A DNA stretch of 6,260 bases from Caulobacteraceae bacterium (GCA_947484535.1 CANKPO010000081.1:1-6260), one strand, 5' to 3'; positions 1 through 6,222 are shown, counted from the stretch's first letter. The notes: generated by a model from the sequence alone, not told the origin. Numbers and translations are program-made.

Positions 1-1263
1 ATAATCGCCCTTGGGATCGAACTTTTCGCCCTGACTGAAGGGGTTAAAGATACGGAAATAGGGTGAGGCATCGGCCCCGGTTCCTGCTGTCCACTGCCAT
101 CCGGCGGCATTGTTGGCCAGATCGGCATCCAAAAGCGTATTCCAGAACCAGGCCTCGCCCTCGCGCCAATAGATCAACAGGTGCTTGATCAGGAAGGAGG
201 CGGTAATCATCCGCACCCGATTGTGCATCCAGCCTGTGGCCCACAGCTCCCTCATCCCGGCATCGACCATCGGATAGCCGGTCAAGCCGCGCTGCCACGC
301 CTTCAGGCCCTCAGCGTCATCTTGCCAAGCGAAGCGATCAAAGCCCGGCTTGAAGTTGGCGGTCGGCAGGGTGGGGAAGTGGAACAACAGGTGATGATTG
401 AATTCTCGCCAGCCGATCTCGGCCAAGAACTTATCCCGCGCACCCTCATTCAGGTCACCCGTCGCCGAGGCTCCGTGGGCAGCGATCCAGACCTGACGGG
501 GGCTGATCTCGCCAAAATGTAGATGCGGGGACAGGCGCGAGGTACCCGCCTTGCCCGGCTGATCACGGCCCTCGGCATAGGCGTTGGCGGGACCGTCCAA
601 AAAGGCGTTGAGATTATCGAGCGCACCAGCCTCGCCCGGTGTCCAACCGTCAAAGCCAGTCGACCAGTCGGGATGGGTCGGGTGAAGCTGCCAATCGGCA
701 AGATCGTCTGAGGCGGGCCAGAGGTCTGGTGCCGTAAGGGCCTTGGGCGCAGGCAGGGCGCGCTCTTGGCCAACCTTGGCCCGCGCAGCCCGCCAATAGG
801 GTGTGAAGACCTTATAGGGGCCGCCAGAGCCCGTCTCGACGGTCCAGGGCTCATTCAGGAGCGCGGCATTGAACGACTGCACCTCGGTACCCGCCGCCTT
901 CAGTGCAGCCTTGAGGGCGGTGTCGCGGGCAATGGCCGAGGGTTCATAGAGCCGGTTCCAAACCACCTCGCCCGCCCCGGTTTCGGATAGGACCTGCAGC
1001 AGGACCTCAGCCGCCTTGCCCTTGCGCAGGATCAGCCGCGATTCAATGGCCTGCAGCGATGAGGCGAGGGCGGTCAGTGAGCGGTTCAGCCACCAAAGGC
1101 TTGCTCCCCCCATCGGGCGCTGATCAGGGTCTGTGTCGAACAGATAGAGGACAATCACGGGGCGCCCGGAGGCGCTGGCATATGTCAGGGCAGGATTGTC
1201 GGCCAGCCGAAGGTCCTGTCGCAGCCAGACCACGATCGGCGTTTGATTGCGGTCACTGGTCAT
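1..1263 (-). CDS. phrB: Deoxyribodipyrimidine (class I CPD-type) photolyase, 3' end cut off by window edge
   Basis: Predicted cytoplasmic FAD enzyme that uses light to split cyclobutane pyrimidine dimers in DNA. The frame is open from the ATG at 1263 to base 1, giving 421 residues. The family is usually about 450-490 residues, so only the C-terminal tail is missing. The N-terminal antenna domain opens with IVVWLRQDLRLADNPAL (about residues 10-26). The FAD domain carries GWREFNHHL (284-292), TGYPMVDAGMREL, GWMHNRVRM and WQWTAGTGADASPYFRIFNP. By comparison with remembered E. coli Phr, the electron-transfer tryptophans W306, W359 and W382 correspond to W313, W366 and W389, and the FAD-contacting N378 to N385. 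It therefore looks active. An in-frame GTG at 1302 could extend it by 13 residues, but the ATG fits the family start better. No strong ribosome site is visible. It is transcribed away from the LPS genes and is probably unrelated to them. A cryptochrome-like role cannot be excluded, since the substrate is not readable from sequence. Confidence 0.95.
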   Translation of the reverse strand, partial: MTSDRNQTPIVVWLRQDLRLADNPALTYASASGRPVIVLYLFDTDPDQRPMGGASLWWLNRSLTALASSLQAIESRLILRKGKAAEVLLQVLSETGAGEVVWNRLYEPSAIARDTALKAALKAAGTEVQSFNAALLNEPWTVETGSGGPYKVFTPYWRAARAKVGQERALPAPKALTAPDLWPASDDLADWQLHPTHPDWSTGFDGWTPGEAGALDNLNAFLDGPANAYAEGRDQPGKAGTSRLSPHLHFGEISPRQVWIAAHGASATGDLNEGARDKFLAEIGWREFNHHLLFHFPTLPTANFKPGFDRFAWQDDAEGLKAWQRGLTGYPMVDAGMRELWATGWMHNRVRMITASFLIKHLLIYWREGEAWFWNTLLDADLANNAAGWQWTAGTGADASPYFRIFNPFSQGEKFDPKGDY

Positions 1264-1349
1264 TGGCCGGTCGCTTCGCCCTTGTGTCTTTGTGAGTCTC
1301 ACTTCAGATGTACGATCTAGATTGGCTTTTGGATTAGCGGAACCTCGAA
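1264..1349. promoter_or_regulatory. Divergent intergenic region between photolyase and kdsA
   Basis: This 86-bp gap separates two genes pointing away from each other, so promoters for both should lie in it or extend into the gene starts. I see no convincing pair of -35 and -10 boxes. The best guess for kdsA is TACGAT at 1311-1316 as a -10 box, with a poor -35 match (TTTGTG, 1289-1294) 16 bases upstream. The gap contains a perfect 11-base inverted repeat (1292-1302) and the 8-base palindrome ATCTAGAT (1315-1322). That promoters are present is inferred from gene layout, not from clear motifs. Confidence 0.45.
1292..1302. repeat. Short perfect inverted repeat GTGAG-T-CTCAC
   Basis: Two 5-base arms (1292-1296 and 1298-1302) flank a single T, roughly in the middle of the divergent intergenic region. 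The position would suit a dimeric repressor or activator acting on the photolyase gene, kdsA or both. A repeat this short can arise by chance, and I do not recognise it as the site of a known regulator. Confidence 0.3.
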
Positions 1350-2213
1350 TTGACCCAAGCTCAGGCTGTCTCCCCCAATGCTGTGATCCGGATCAAGACC
1401 CCGAATGGTGCCGAGGTCCGGATTGGCAATGCTGAAAAGCTGTCCATTATCGCGGGCCCCTGCCAGATGGAGAGCCGCCAGCACGCGCTGGAGACCGCCC
1501 ATGCGCTCAAGGAAATGGCCGCCCGCCTTGGGATCGGCCTGATCTACAAGACCTCGTTCGACAAGGCCAACCGCACCTCGATCACAACCGCCCGCGGCCT
1601 TGGCATCGGTCAGGCCTTGGACGTGTTCGCTGAAATCCGCGACGTCACCGGCCTCCCGGTCCTGACCGACGTTCATGAGGCCAGCCAATGCGCCATTGCC
1701 GCCCAAGTGGTTGATGTGCTGCAGATCCCCGCCTTCCTCTGTCGCCAGACCGATCTATTGGTTGCAGCCGCCGAGACCGGCAAGGTGGTCAATGTCAAGA
1801 AGGGCCAGTTCTTGGCCCCTTGGGACATGAAGAACGTGATCGGAAAGCTGCTGGCGGCTGGTAATCCCAACGCTATGGCCTGCGAGCGCGGCGTGTCCTT
1901 TGGCTATAATACCCTCGTCTCGGACATGCGCGCCTTGCCAGTGCTGGCCGAAATCGGCTGTCCGGTCGTGTTTGACGCCACCCATTCGGTCCAGCAGCCG
2001 GGCGGGCAAGGGACAACCTCTGGCGGTCAGCGCCAATATGTGCCGGTTCTGGCGCGGGCAGCGGTTGCGGTCGGTGTCGCCTGCGTGTTCCTTGAGACCC
2101 ATCCCGACCCCGACAATGCCCCGTCTGATGGCCCCAATATGGTGCCCATGCATGAGTTTGAGGCTCTGGTCGCCAACCTCTTGGGCTATGATCAACTGAC
2201 TAAGGGCTGGTAG
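1350..2213 (+). CDS. kdsA: 3-deoxy-8-phosphooctulonate (Kdo-8-P) synthase, metal-dependent class
   Basis: Condenses phosphoenolpyruvate with D-arabinose 5-phosphate to give Kdo-8-phosphate, the committed step toward the Kdo sugar of lipopolysaccharide; cytoplasmic. The 287 residues match the family's usual length of about 280. Visible motifs are [11 protein letters not shown] (33-43), [27 protein letters not shown] (here [11 protein letters not shown]), [14 protein letters not shown] (209-215) and [16 protein letters not shown] (248-263). Cys38, His212, Glu249 and Asp260 have the same spacing as the metal ligands C11, H185, E222 and D233 remembered for the Aquifex aeolicus enzyme, which marks the metal-dependent class rather than the E. 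coli type with Asn at the first position. The start is TTG at 1350, because an in-frame TAG lies at 1335-1337 and the next candidate, GTG at 1383, has no ribosome site. A weak GCGGAA precedes the TTG. It heads a block followed by hldE and hldD. Confidence 0.97.
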   Translation: MTQAQAVSPNAVIRIKTPNGAEVRIGNAEKLSIIAGPCQMESRQHALETAHALKEMAARLGIGLIYKTSFDKANRTSITTARGLGIGQALDVFAEIRDVTGLPVLTDVHEASQCAIAAQVVDVLQIPAFLCRQTDLLVAAAETGKVVNVKKGQFLAPWDMKNVIGKLLAAGNPNAMACERGVSFGYNTLVSDMRALPVLAEIGCPVVFDATHSVQQPGGQGTTSGGQRQYVPVLARAAVAVGVACVFLETHPDPDNAPSDGPNMVPMHEFEALVANLLGYDQLTKGW

Positions 2214-2221
2214 GGGCAAGG

Positions 2222-2259
2222 TTCGGCCCGTGCCAAATCTCTTGACCATCGGGACCGAA
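2222..2259 (+). other. Imperfect hairpin in the kdsA-hldE gap
   Basis: TTCGGCCCG (2222-2230) can pair with CGGG-A-CCGAA (2250-2259) to form a 9-bp stem with one bulged A and a 19-base loop. It fills most of the 64-bp gap between kdsA and hldE. No T-run follows, so it does not look like a standard intrinsic terminator. It could be a processing or stability element or a partial attenuator that uncouples kdsA from hldE expression, or it may be chance pairing. Confidence 0.35.
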
Positions 2260-2277
2260 GGCAGCACAGGCTGATCC

Positions 2278-3747
2278 ATGGACGTTTCTTCGCTTCAGCA
2301 CGTGCTTGCCGCGATTTCCGGTCTCAAGATCGCCTGCGTCGGCGATCTGATGATTGATCGCTATGTCTATGGCGAGGTGGCACGCATTTCGCCTGAGGCC
2401 CCGATCCCGGTCTTGGCCAAGTCATCGGAGACGGTTATGCTGGGCGCGGTTGGCAATGTGGCGCGTAATGTTGCAGCCCTGAGCGGGCAAGCGATCCTCT
2501 GCGCCCCCGTTGGCGATGATGCGAGCGGGCAGGAACTGTCCGACCTGGTCGGTCATGCTGTCGGGGTTACGGGTAATCTCGTTACCCAGCCCGGTCGTCC
2601 AACCACAGTAAAGGTCCGCTTTGTGGCGGGCGGGCAGCAGCTCTTGCGCGTTGATAGCGAGACCTCAGCCGCGATTGATGGCGCCGCAGAAGCCGCCCTG
2701 ATCCAGACCATCCAAACCGCCATCTCTGGCGCAAAGCTTGTCGTCCTGTCCGACTATGCCAAGGGCGCGCTAAGCCCGGCCGTGATCGCCGCGACCCGTG
2801 AGGCTGCTGCCAAGGCGGGCATAGCGCTGGTCGTTGATCCCAAGGGCCGCAGCCTTGCCAAATATGGCCCTGTTGACCTGATCAAGCCCAATGGGGGCGA
2901 GCTATCCCTAGCCGTCGACATGCCGGTCGGCACCGACGCCGAAGTCGAGGCGGCGCTGATCGCGGCTTTAGAGGTTTGCGAAGCGAAGGCGTTGCTGGTT
3001 ACCCGCGCGGCTCAGGGCATGAGCCTTGCCGTTCGGGGCCAGCCGGTGCGGCATTTTAGGGGCAAGAAGCGCGAAGTTTTCGACGTGTCGGGGGCGGGCG
3101 ATACCGGCCTTGCCGCTCTTGGCCTCGCCATGGCGGCAGGGATCGAGATCGGTGCGGCGGTGGAGTTCGCCATCCTTGCCTCGGGCGTCGTGGTCGGAAA
3201 GGCAGGCACTGCGACGGTGACGCCTGCGGACCTGATTGAGGCGGAACTGACCTCCCATATGGCCCCGGCCGAAGACAAGATCGCGACGCCAGAAGATCTG
3301 GTCCGCATCGTCGCCGCTTGGCGCGCTGACGGCCTAAGGGTCGGTTTCACCAATGGCTGTTTTGATATTCTGCATCGGGGTCATGTCGCCTATTTGGCGC
3401 AGGCAAGGTCTTGGTGTGATCGCCTGATTGTTGGGCTCAATACGGACCGTTCGGTGAGCGCGCTGAAGGGTCCCTCTCGCCCCGTCAATGATCTTGAGTC
3501 TCGGGCTCTGGTTCTGGCCGGACTGTCCCATGTCGATATGGTCGTGCCGTTTGATGAGGATACGCCCATCGGCCTGATCGAGGCCGCGCGGCCCGATGTG
3601 CTGATCAAGGGCGCGGACTATAGCGAGGACGGCGTGGTTGGCGGTGATTTCGTCAAGTCCTATGGCGGGCGGGTGCGGCTGGCCAATCTGGTGGACGGCT
3701 ATTCAACCACCGCTGCCATTGCCCGCTTTAAGAAGGACGCGCCATGA
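2278..3747 (+). CDS. hldE: Bifunctional D-glycero-beta-D-manno-heptose-7-phosphate kinase / heptose-1-phosphate adenylyltransferase
   Basis: Cytoplasmic two-domain enzyme of ADP-heptose synthesis. The kinase domain phosphorylates heptose 7-phosphate at C1. After GmhB removes the 7-phosphate, the second domain transfers AMP from ATP to the sugar 1-phosphate. The 489 residues compare with 477 in E. coli. The N-terminal PfkB/ribokinase domain (about 1-325) shows GDLMIDRY (22-29), RISPEAPIPV, LSDYAKGAL, VVDPKG and DVSGAGDTG (269-277), with Asp275 as the expected catalytic base. The C-terminal nucleotidyltransferase domain (about 350-489) shows TNGCFDILHRGH (358-369) with the HxGH signature, a GPSRPVN segment, LIKGADY and YSTTAAI (475-481). 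Both active sites look complete. The glycine motif reads LGAVGNVARN instead of the E. coli-like PGGAANVAMN. The ATG at 2278 has an AGG seven bases upstream. The gene ends inside the hldD start codon region (ATGA overlap), which implies one transcript and coupled translation. Confidence 0.97.
   Translation: MDVSSLQHVLAAISGLKIACVGDLMIDRYVYGEVARISPEAPIPVLAKSSETVMLGAVGNVARNVAALSGQAILCAPVGDDASGQELSDLVGHAVGVTGNLVTQPGRPTTVKVRFVAGGQQLLRVDSETSAAIDGAAEAALIQTIQTAISGAKLVVLSDYAKGALSPAVIAATREAAAKAGIALVVDPKGRSLAKYGPVDLIKPNGGELSLAVDMPVGTDAEVEAALIAALEVCEAKALLVTRAAQGMSLAVRGQPVRHFRGKKREVFDVSGAGDTGLAALGLAMAAGIEIGAAVEFAILASGVVVGKAGTATVTPADLIEAELTSHMAPAEDKIATPEDLVRIVAAWRADGLRVGFTNGCFDILHRGHVAYLAQARSWCDRLIVGLNTDRSVSALKGPSRPVNDLESRALVLAGLSHVDMVVPFDEDTPIGLIEAARPDVLIKGADYSEDGVVGGDFVKSYGGRVRLANLVDGYSTTAAIARFKKDAP
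3733..3737 (+). promoter_or_regulatory. Ribosome binding site for hldD inside the hldE end
   Basis: AAGGA lies six bases before the hldD ATG at 3744, within the last codons of hldE. It supports the ATG that overlaps the hldE stop as ATGA, and it supports re-initiation or coupling between the two genes. Confidence 0.7.
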
Positions 3748-4745
3748 GCGGACATAGGATCCTCGTCACCGGCGGCGCGGGCTTCATCGGCTCCAACATC
3801 GTTAGTCGCCTCTGCCAAGATGAACAGTATGATGTCGTGGTCTGCGACCGACTGCGCGCGGCGGAGAGTGGCAAGTGGCGCAATATTGCCAAGGGCGCGA
3901 TCAGCGACTTTATCGATCCGGACCAGATGTGGGATTGGCTGGCCAAATATGGCTCGGACCTTGAGTCCATCATCCATATGGGCGCGATCTCGGCCACGAC
4001 CGAACCGGATGCCGACAAGATCGTGCACAACAATTTTTGCCTGTCGCGCGACCTGTTTCGCTGGTGCGCGGCCAATGATTGCCGCTTTCTCTATGCCTCG
4101 TCGGCGGCGACCTATGGCGATGGAAGTCTCGGCTTTGAGGATGACAATGATCTAGAGGCGCTCAAGGCGCTGCGGCCCCTCAATGCCTATGGCTGGTCAA
4201 AGGCCCTGTTCGACATCTTCGCGGTTCGCGCCGCCCATCAGGGGGATGCCCCCAAACAATGGGCGGGTTTGAAGTTCTTCAATGTCTTTGGCCCCAACGA
4301 ATATCATAAGGGCTCGATGAAGTCGGTGGTCTCGCAGATCTATCCGCGCATTGCGGCTGGGGAGGGCGTGCAGCTCTTTCGCTCGCACAAGGCCGGATAT
4401 GAGGATGGCGGTCAGCTGCGAGACTTCGTCTATGTCGCCGATGTGGTGAAGGTGGTCGATTGGCTGCTGGAGACTGAGACGGTCAGCGGCGTATTCAATC
4501 TTGGAACCGGCAAGGCGCGGACCTTCTTGGATCTGGCCATGGCCACCTTCGCGGCGGCAGGGAAGCCTGCCGTCGTCAGCTATATCGATACGCCTGAAGT
4601 GATCCGCGACAAGTATCAGTACTTTACCGAGGCCAAGATGGATCGGTTGCGGGCCGCAGGCTACAGCCAGCCCTTCTGGTCGATGGAAGAGGCTGTCGCG
4701 GACTATGTGAAGACCTATCTTTCGCAGGAAGACCCCTATGTCTGA
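3744..4745 (+). CDS. hldD: ADP-L-glycero-D-manno-heptose 6-epimerase
   Basis: Cytoplasmic epimerase that inverts C6 of ADP-D-glycero-D-manno-heptose, giving the L,D form used by the heptosyltransferases of the LPS inner core. It belongs to the extended short-chain dehydrogenase/reductase family. The 333 residues are slightly more than the 310 of E. coli HldD. The Rossmann nucleotide-binding motif is VTGGAGFIGSN (8-18). Other landmarks are FLYASSAATYGDG (115-127), the catalytic pair in YGWSK (Tyr149, Lys153), FFNVFGPNEYHKGSM (178-192, where Lys189 matches the second catalytic Lys178 of E. coli), RDFVYVADV and FNLGTGKARTF (251-261). These distinguish HldD from general UDP-sugar epimerases. A few extra residues (SQEDPYV) end the protein. 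It overlaps hldE by 4 bp and the next small gene by 8 bp, so it is embedded in a tight operon with the enzyme that makes its substrate. Confidence 0.97.
   Translation: MSGHRILVTGGAGFIGSNIVSRLCQDEQYDVVVCDRLRAAESGKWRNIAKGAISDFIDPDQMWDWLAKYGSDLESIIHMGAISATTEPDADKIVHNNFCLSRDLFRWCAANDCRFLYASSAATYGDGSLGFEDDNDLEALKALRPLNAYGWSKALFDIFAVRAAHQGDAPKQWAGLKFFNVFGPNEYHKGSMKSVVSQIYPRIAAGEGVQLFRSHKAGYEDGGQLRDFVYVADVVKVVDWLLETETVSGVFNLGTGKARTFLDLAMATFAAAGKPAVVSYIDTPEVIRDKYQYFTEAKMDRLRAAGYSQPFWSMEEAVADYVKTYLSQEDPYV
4726..4731 (+). promoter_or_regulatory. Ribosome binding site for the small gene at 4738
   Basis: AGGAAG ends six bases before the ATG at 4738 and lies inside the end of hldD. This is one of the clearest Shine-Dalgarno matches in the window. 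It is the main nucleotide-level reason to accept the short downstream gene as translated. Confidence 0.65.
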
Positions 4746-4941
4746 CGCCCCCGCACCGTCACTGGCTGTTCAGAGCGCCGCCATGACCCTGATCGCGCAA
4801 TATGGCGATGATGCCGAGGTGATCGCCGTGATGCGCGCTGCTGAGTTGGCCGCTGCGGGGGATGTGAAGGGCCTAGAACATTGGGACGCGGTGCGCGATC
4901 TGATCGTTGCCTTTGATGCGGGCGAGGGCACGCGCCAATAG
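4738..4941 (+). CDS. Small uncharacterised protein translationally coupled to hldD
   Basis: A 67-residue protein of unknown function that I do not firmly recognise. It starts 8 bp before the end of hldD with a good AGGAAG ribosome site, so it is probably translated with the heptose genes. After a low-complexity start (SDAPAPS) it is predicted to be helical throughout, with the segments MTLIAQYGDDAEVIAVMRAA and EHWDAVRDLIVAFDAGEG. It is acidic and rich in alanine, with no cysteine, no signal peptide and no membrane segment, so it is likely cytoplasmic. The pattern of a helix, GDDA, a second helix, AAGD and then a W-containing helix loosely recalls small alphaproteobacterial DUF proteins of about 60 residues (DUF6961-like). 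That resemblance is from memory and is weak. The location suggests, but does not prove, a link to LPS core synthesis. Confidence 0.75.
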   Translation: MSDAPAPSLAVQSAAMTLIAQYGDDAEVIAVMRAAELAAAGDVKGLEHWDAVRDLIVAFDAGEGTRQ

Positions 4942-4967
4942 GCTCGCGAGGCAGCAAGGGGTGGTGT

Positions 4968-4970
4968 AGG
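4968..4970 (+). promoter_or_regulatory. Weak ribosome site deciding the start of the DUF3089-like gene
   Basis: AGG lies eight bases before the ATG at 4979 but only two bases before an in-frame TTG at 4973. This spacing favours the ATG. An alternative G-rich stretch (AAGGGG, 4956-4961) sits eleven bases before the TTG, so that start is not fully excluded. Confidence 0.4.
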
Positions 4971-4978
4971 TCTTGGTC

Positions 4979-6169
4979 ATGGCACAGGGTAAGGGCGGCT
5001 TAAGGCAGGGACTGATCATCGGCGGGGCGGCGTTTCTCGTCCTGTTCCTTGCCGCAGCCTTCTATTGGCGCGCTGACATTTTGCAGGCCGCGCTCGACCC
5101 GAAAAAGCCGTTCCAGACCTATGCGCCGCCCAAGGCACCCGACTATGCCAAGGCCAGCAGTTGGGCCCTGATCCCCGACCGTCCCCAGCGCTGGACCGAC
5201 AAGGACCTGCCCGCCGATGTGTTCTTCGTCCATCCCACCACCTTTGATGGGGGAGAGGAGTGGAACGGCCCGATTGACGATGCCAAGGCTGATCGGGTGC
5301 TGACGCGGGTCATGTTGCCCAACTATGCCGGACCCTTTTACCGGGTCGGGCGACTGTTCGCGCCGCGCTATCGCCAGGCCAGCCTCTATTCGCAGCTGAC
5401 CAATCGTGATGACGCCCGAGAGGCGCGGCGCTTTGCCTATGGCGACGTCCGGGCCTCTTTTCAGCACTATATGGACCACTATAATCAGGGGCGGCCCTTC
5501 CTGATTGTGGGGGTCGAGCAGGGCGGGCTCCTTGCGGCGCGTCTGGTGCGCGATGAGGTTGCCTCCTCGCCTGCGCGCGTGCGTCAGGTCGCTGGGGTCT
5601 ATCTGATCGATACGGTGGTTCCCGAGGCAGACTATGGTCAGGGCGAGGCCCTGTCGGCCTGTTCCGCCAGGGATCAGGCCCGGTGTGTGGTGGCGTGGCA
5701 AAGCGTGCTCCAAGCGGACCCTTCGGCGGGTCTGAACCGTCTAGAGCGGGCGCAGGTCTGGCGGGGTGATCAACTGGAGGATTTAGGAACCCGTCCCGCT
5801 CTTTGCGTCAATCCGCTGGTCGGGGCTAAGACCAAGGTTAAGGTCGAGGCGCGGGCCAATATGGGCGCGGCCAATGTCACCGGTCTGGAATGGGGCGCGC
5901 GTCCAGCCTTCTTGGCGCGTCAGGTGGATACCCAATGCGAGGGTGATGGGCTGCTGGTCTCCAAGCCGCGCTCGCCGTCCTTGACCCCCAGCGGCGGTTG
6001 GGCTGACCGGCTAAAAGAGCCTGCTTTCAATCTGTTCTACGCTGATCTTGAAGCGGATGCTCAGGCGCGGGTAGCGTCGTTGCTGAACCTTCCCGACTTC
6101 CCCAAACCCGCACCGCCCATCGAACGCTCCGCCGATCAGGGACAGACGCCCGCCCATAGGGTGAGGTGA
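4979..6169 (+). CDS. Membrane-anchored DUF3089-like alpha/beta-hydrolase-fold protein lacking the usual nucleophile serine
   Basis: A 396-residue protein of no known reaction. Residues 11-30 form one hydrophobic segment after a short basic start (KGGLRQ), which suggests a signal anchor with the rest in the periplasm. The body matches what I remember of the DUF3089 family: DVFFVHPTTF (80-89), EEWNGPIDD (93-101), GRLFAPRYRQA (124-134), YGDVRASFQHYMDHYNQGRP (154-173), CVVAW, LCVNPL (275-280) and FNLFYADL (350-357). At the nucleophile elbow, where the family normally has GHSQG, this protein has GVEQG (178-182), with Glu180 in place of Ser. The segment before FNLFY reads RLKEPA, where I expect a His-containing turn. 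It may therefore be a pseudoenzyme. The four cysteines (228, 236, 276, 320) could form disulfides in the periplasm. ATG 4979 is chosen over TTG 4973 on ribosome-site spacing. It follows the small gene by 37 bp, so co-transcription is plausible. The C-terminus is a proline-rich tail. Confidence 0.88.
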   Translation: MAQGKGGLRQGLIIGGAAFLVLFLAAAFYWRADILQAALDPKKPFQTYAPPKAPDYAKASSWALIPDRPQRWTDKDLPADVFFVHPTTFDGGEEWNGPIDDAKADRVLTRVMLPNYAGPFYRVGRLFAPRYRQASLYSQLTNRDDAREARRFAYGDVRASFQHYMDHYNQGRPFLIVGVEQGGLLAARLVRDEVASSPARVRQVAGVYLIDTVVPEADYGQGEALSACSARDQARCVVAWQSVLQADPSAGLNRLERAQVWRGDQLEDLGTRPALCVNPLVGAKTKVKVEARANMGAANVTGLEWGARPAFLARQVDTQCEGDGLLVSKPRSPSLTPSGGWADRLKEPAFNLFYADLEADAQARVASLLNLPDFPKPAPPIERSADQGQTPAHRVR

Positions 6170-6180
6170 GGGACCCCCTA

Positions 6181-6196
6181 CCCCCCCCACACACAC
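6181..6196. repeat. C8 run followed by an (AC)4 tract
   Basis: Eight C residues (6181-6188) are followed directly by four AC units (6189-6196), just downstream of the DUF3089-like gene. Such tracts are prone to slippage. Here the tract is outside any gene I can call, so length changes would have no obvious coding effect. Confidence 0.6.
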
Positions 6197-6204
6197 ATCC
6201 GCTT

Positions 6205-6222
6205 TCCCCGCGAAGGCGGGGA
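6205..6222. repeat. Compact GC hairpin, probably a dispersed intergenic palindromic repeat
   Basis: TCCCCGC (6205-6211) and GCGGGGA (6216-6222) form a perfect 7-bp stem around a GAAG loop, followed by TCCAGA. From memory, near-identical CCCCGCGAAGGCGGGGATCC elements are scattered between genes in many alphaproteobacterial genomes, so this is probably one copy of such a family. It lies 35 bp past the stop of the DUF3089-like gene and could also act as a transcription or mRNA 3' end. The lack of a following T-run argues against a classic intrinsic terminator. The remaining bases to 6260 hold no gene I can support. Confidence 0.6.

Noticed and set aside
181..990. Several short plus-strand frames within the photolyase region
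   Set aside because: The minus strand is open and encodes photolyase motifs continuously over this stretch, so these frames are shadows.
1..1263. Possible frameshift or pseudogene in the photolyase
   Set aside because: Codon-by-codon reading of the minus strand gives 421 uninterrupted residues with all key motifs; the only truncation is the window edge.
1289..1316. Sigma-70-like promoter TTTGTG-16-TACGAT for kdsA
   Set aside because: The -35 match is poor and the -10 matches only four of six positions, so it is mentioned in the intergenic entry but not called as a separate promoter.
1755..2279. 174-residue open frame on the minus strand across kdsA
   Set aside because: It lies opposite a clear, conserved kdsA gene, has no recognisable domain and fits the expected spurious antisense frame in GC-rich DNA.
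4943..4950. CTCGCGAG palindrome after the small gene's stop
   Set aside because: An 8-base GC palindrome is expected by chance in DNA of this composition, and no loop or T-run makes it a terminator.
5000..5713. 237-residue open frame on the minus strand across the DUF3089-like gene
   Set aside because: The opposite strand encodes recognisable family motifs throughout; this frame has no family-like motifs and is a codon-bias shadow.
6181..6196. C8/(AC)4 tract as a phase-variation switch
   Set aside because: It lies after a stop codon and outside any supported gene or promoter, so slippage would have no visible on/off effect.
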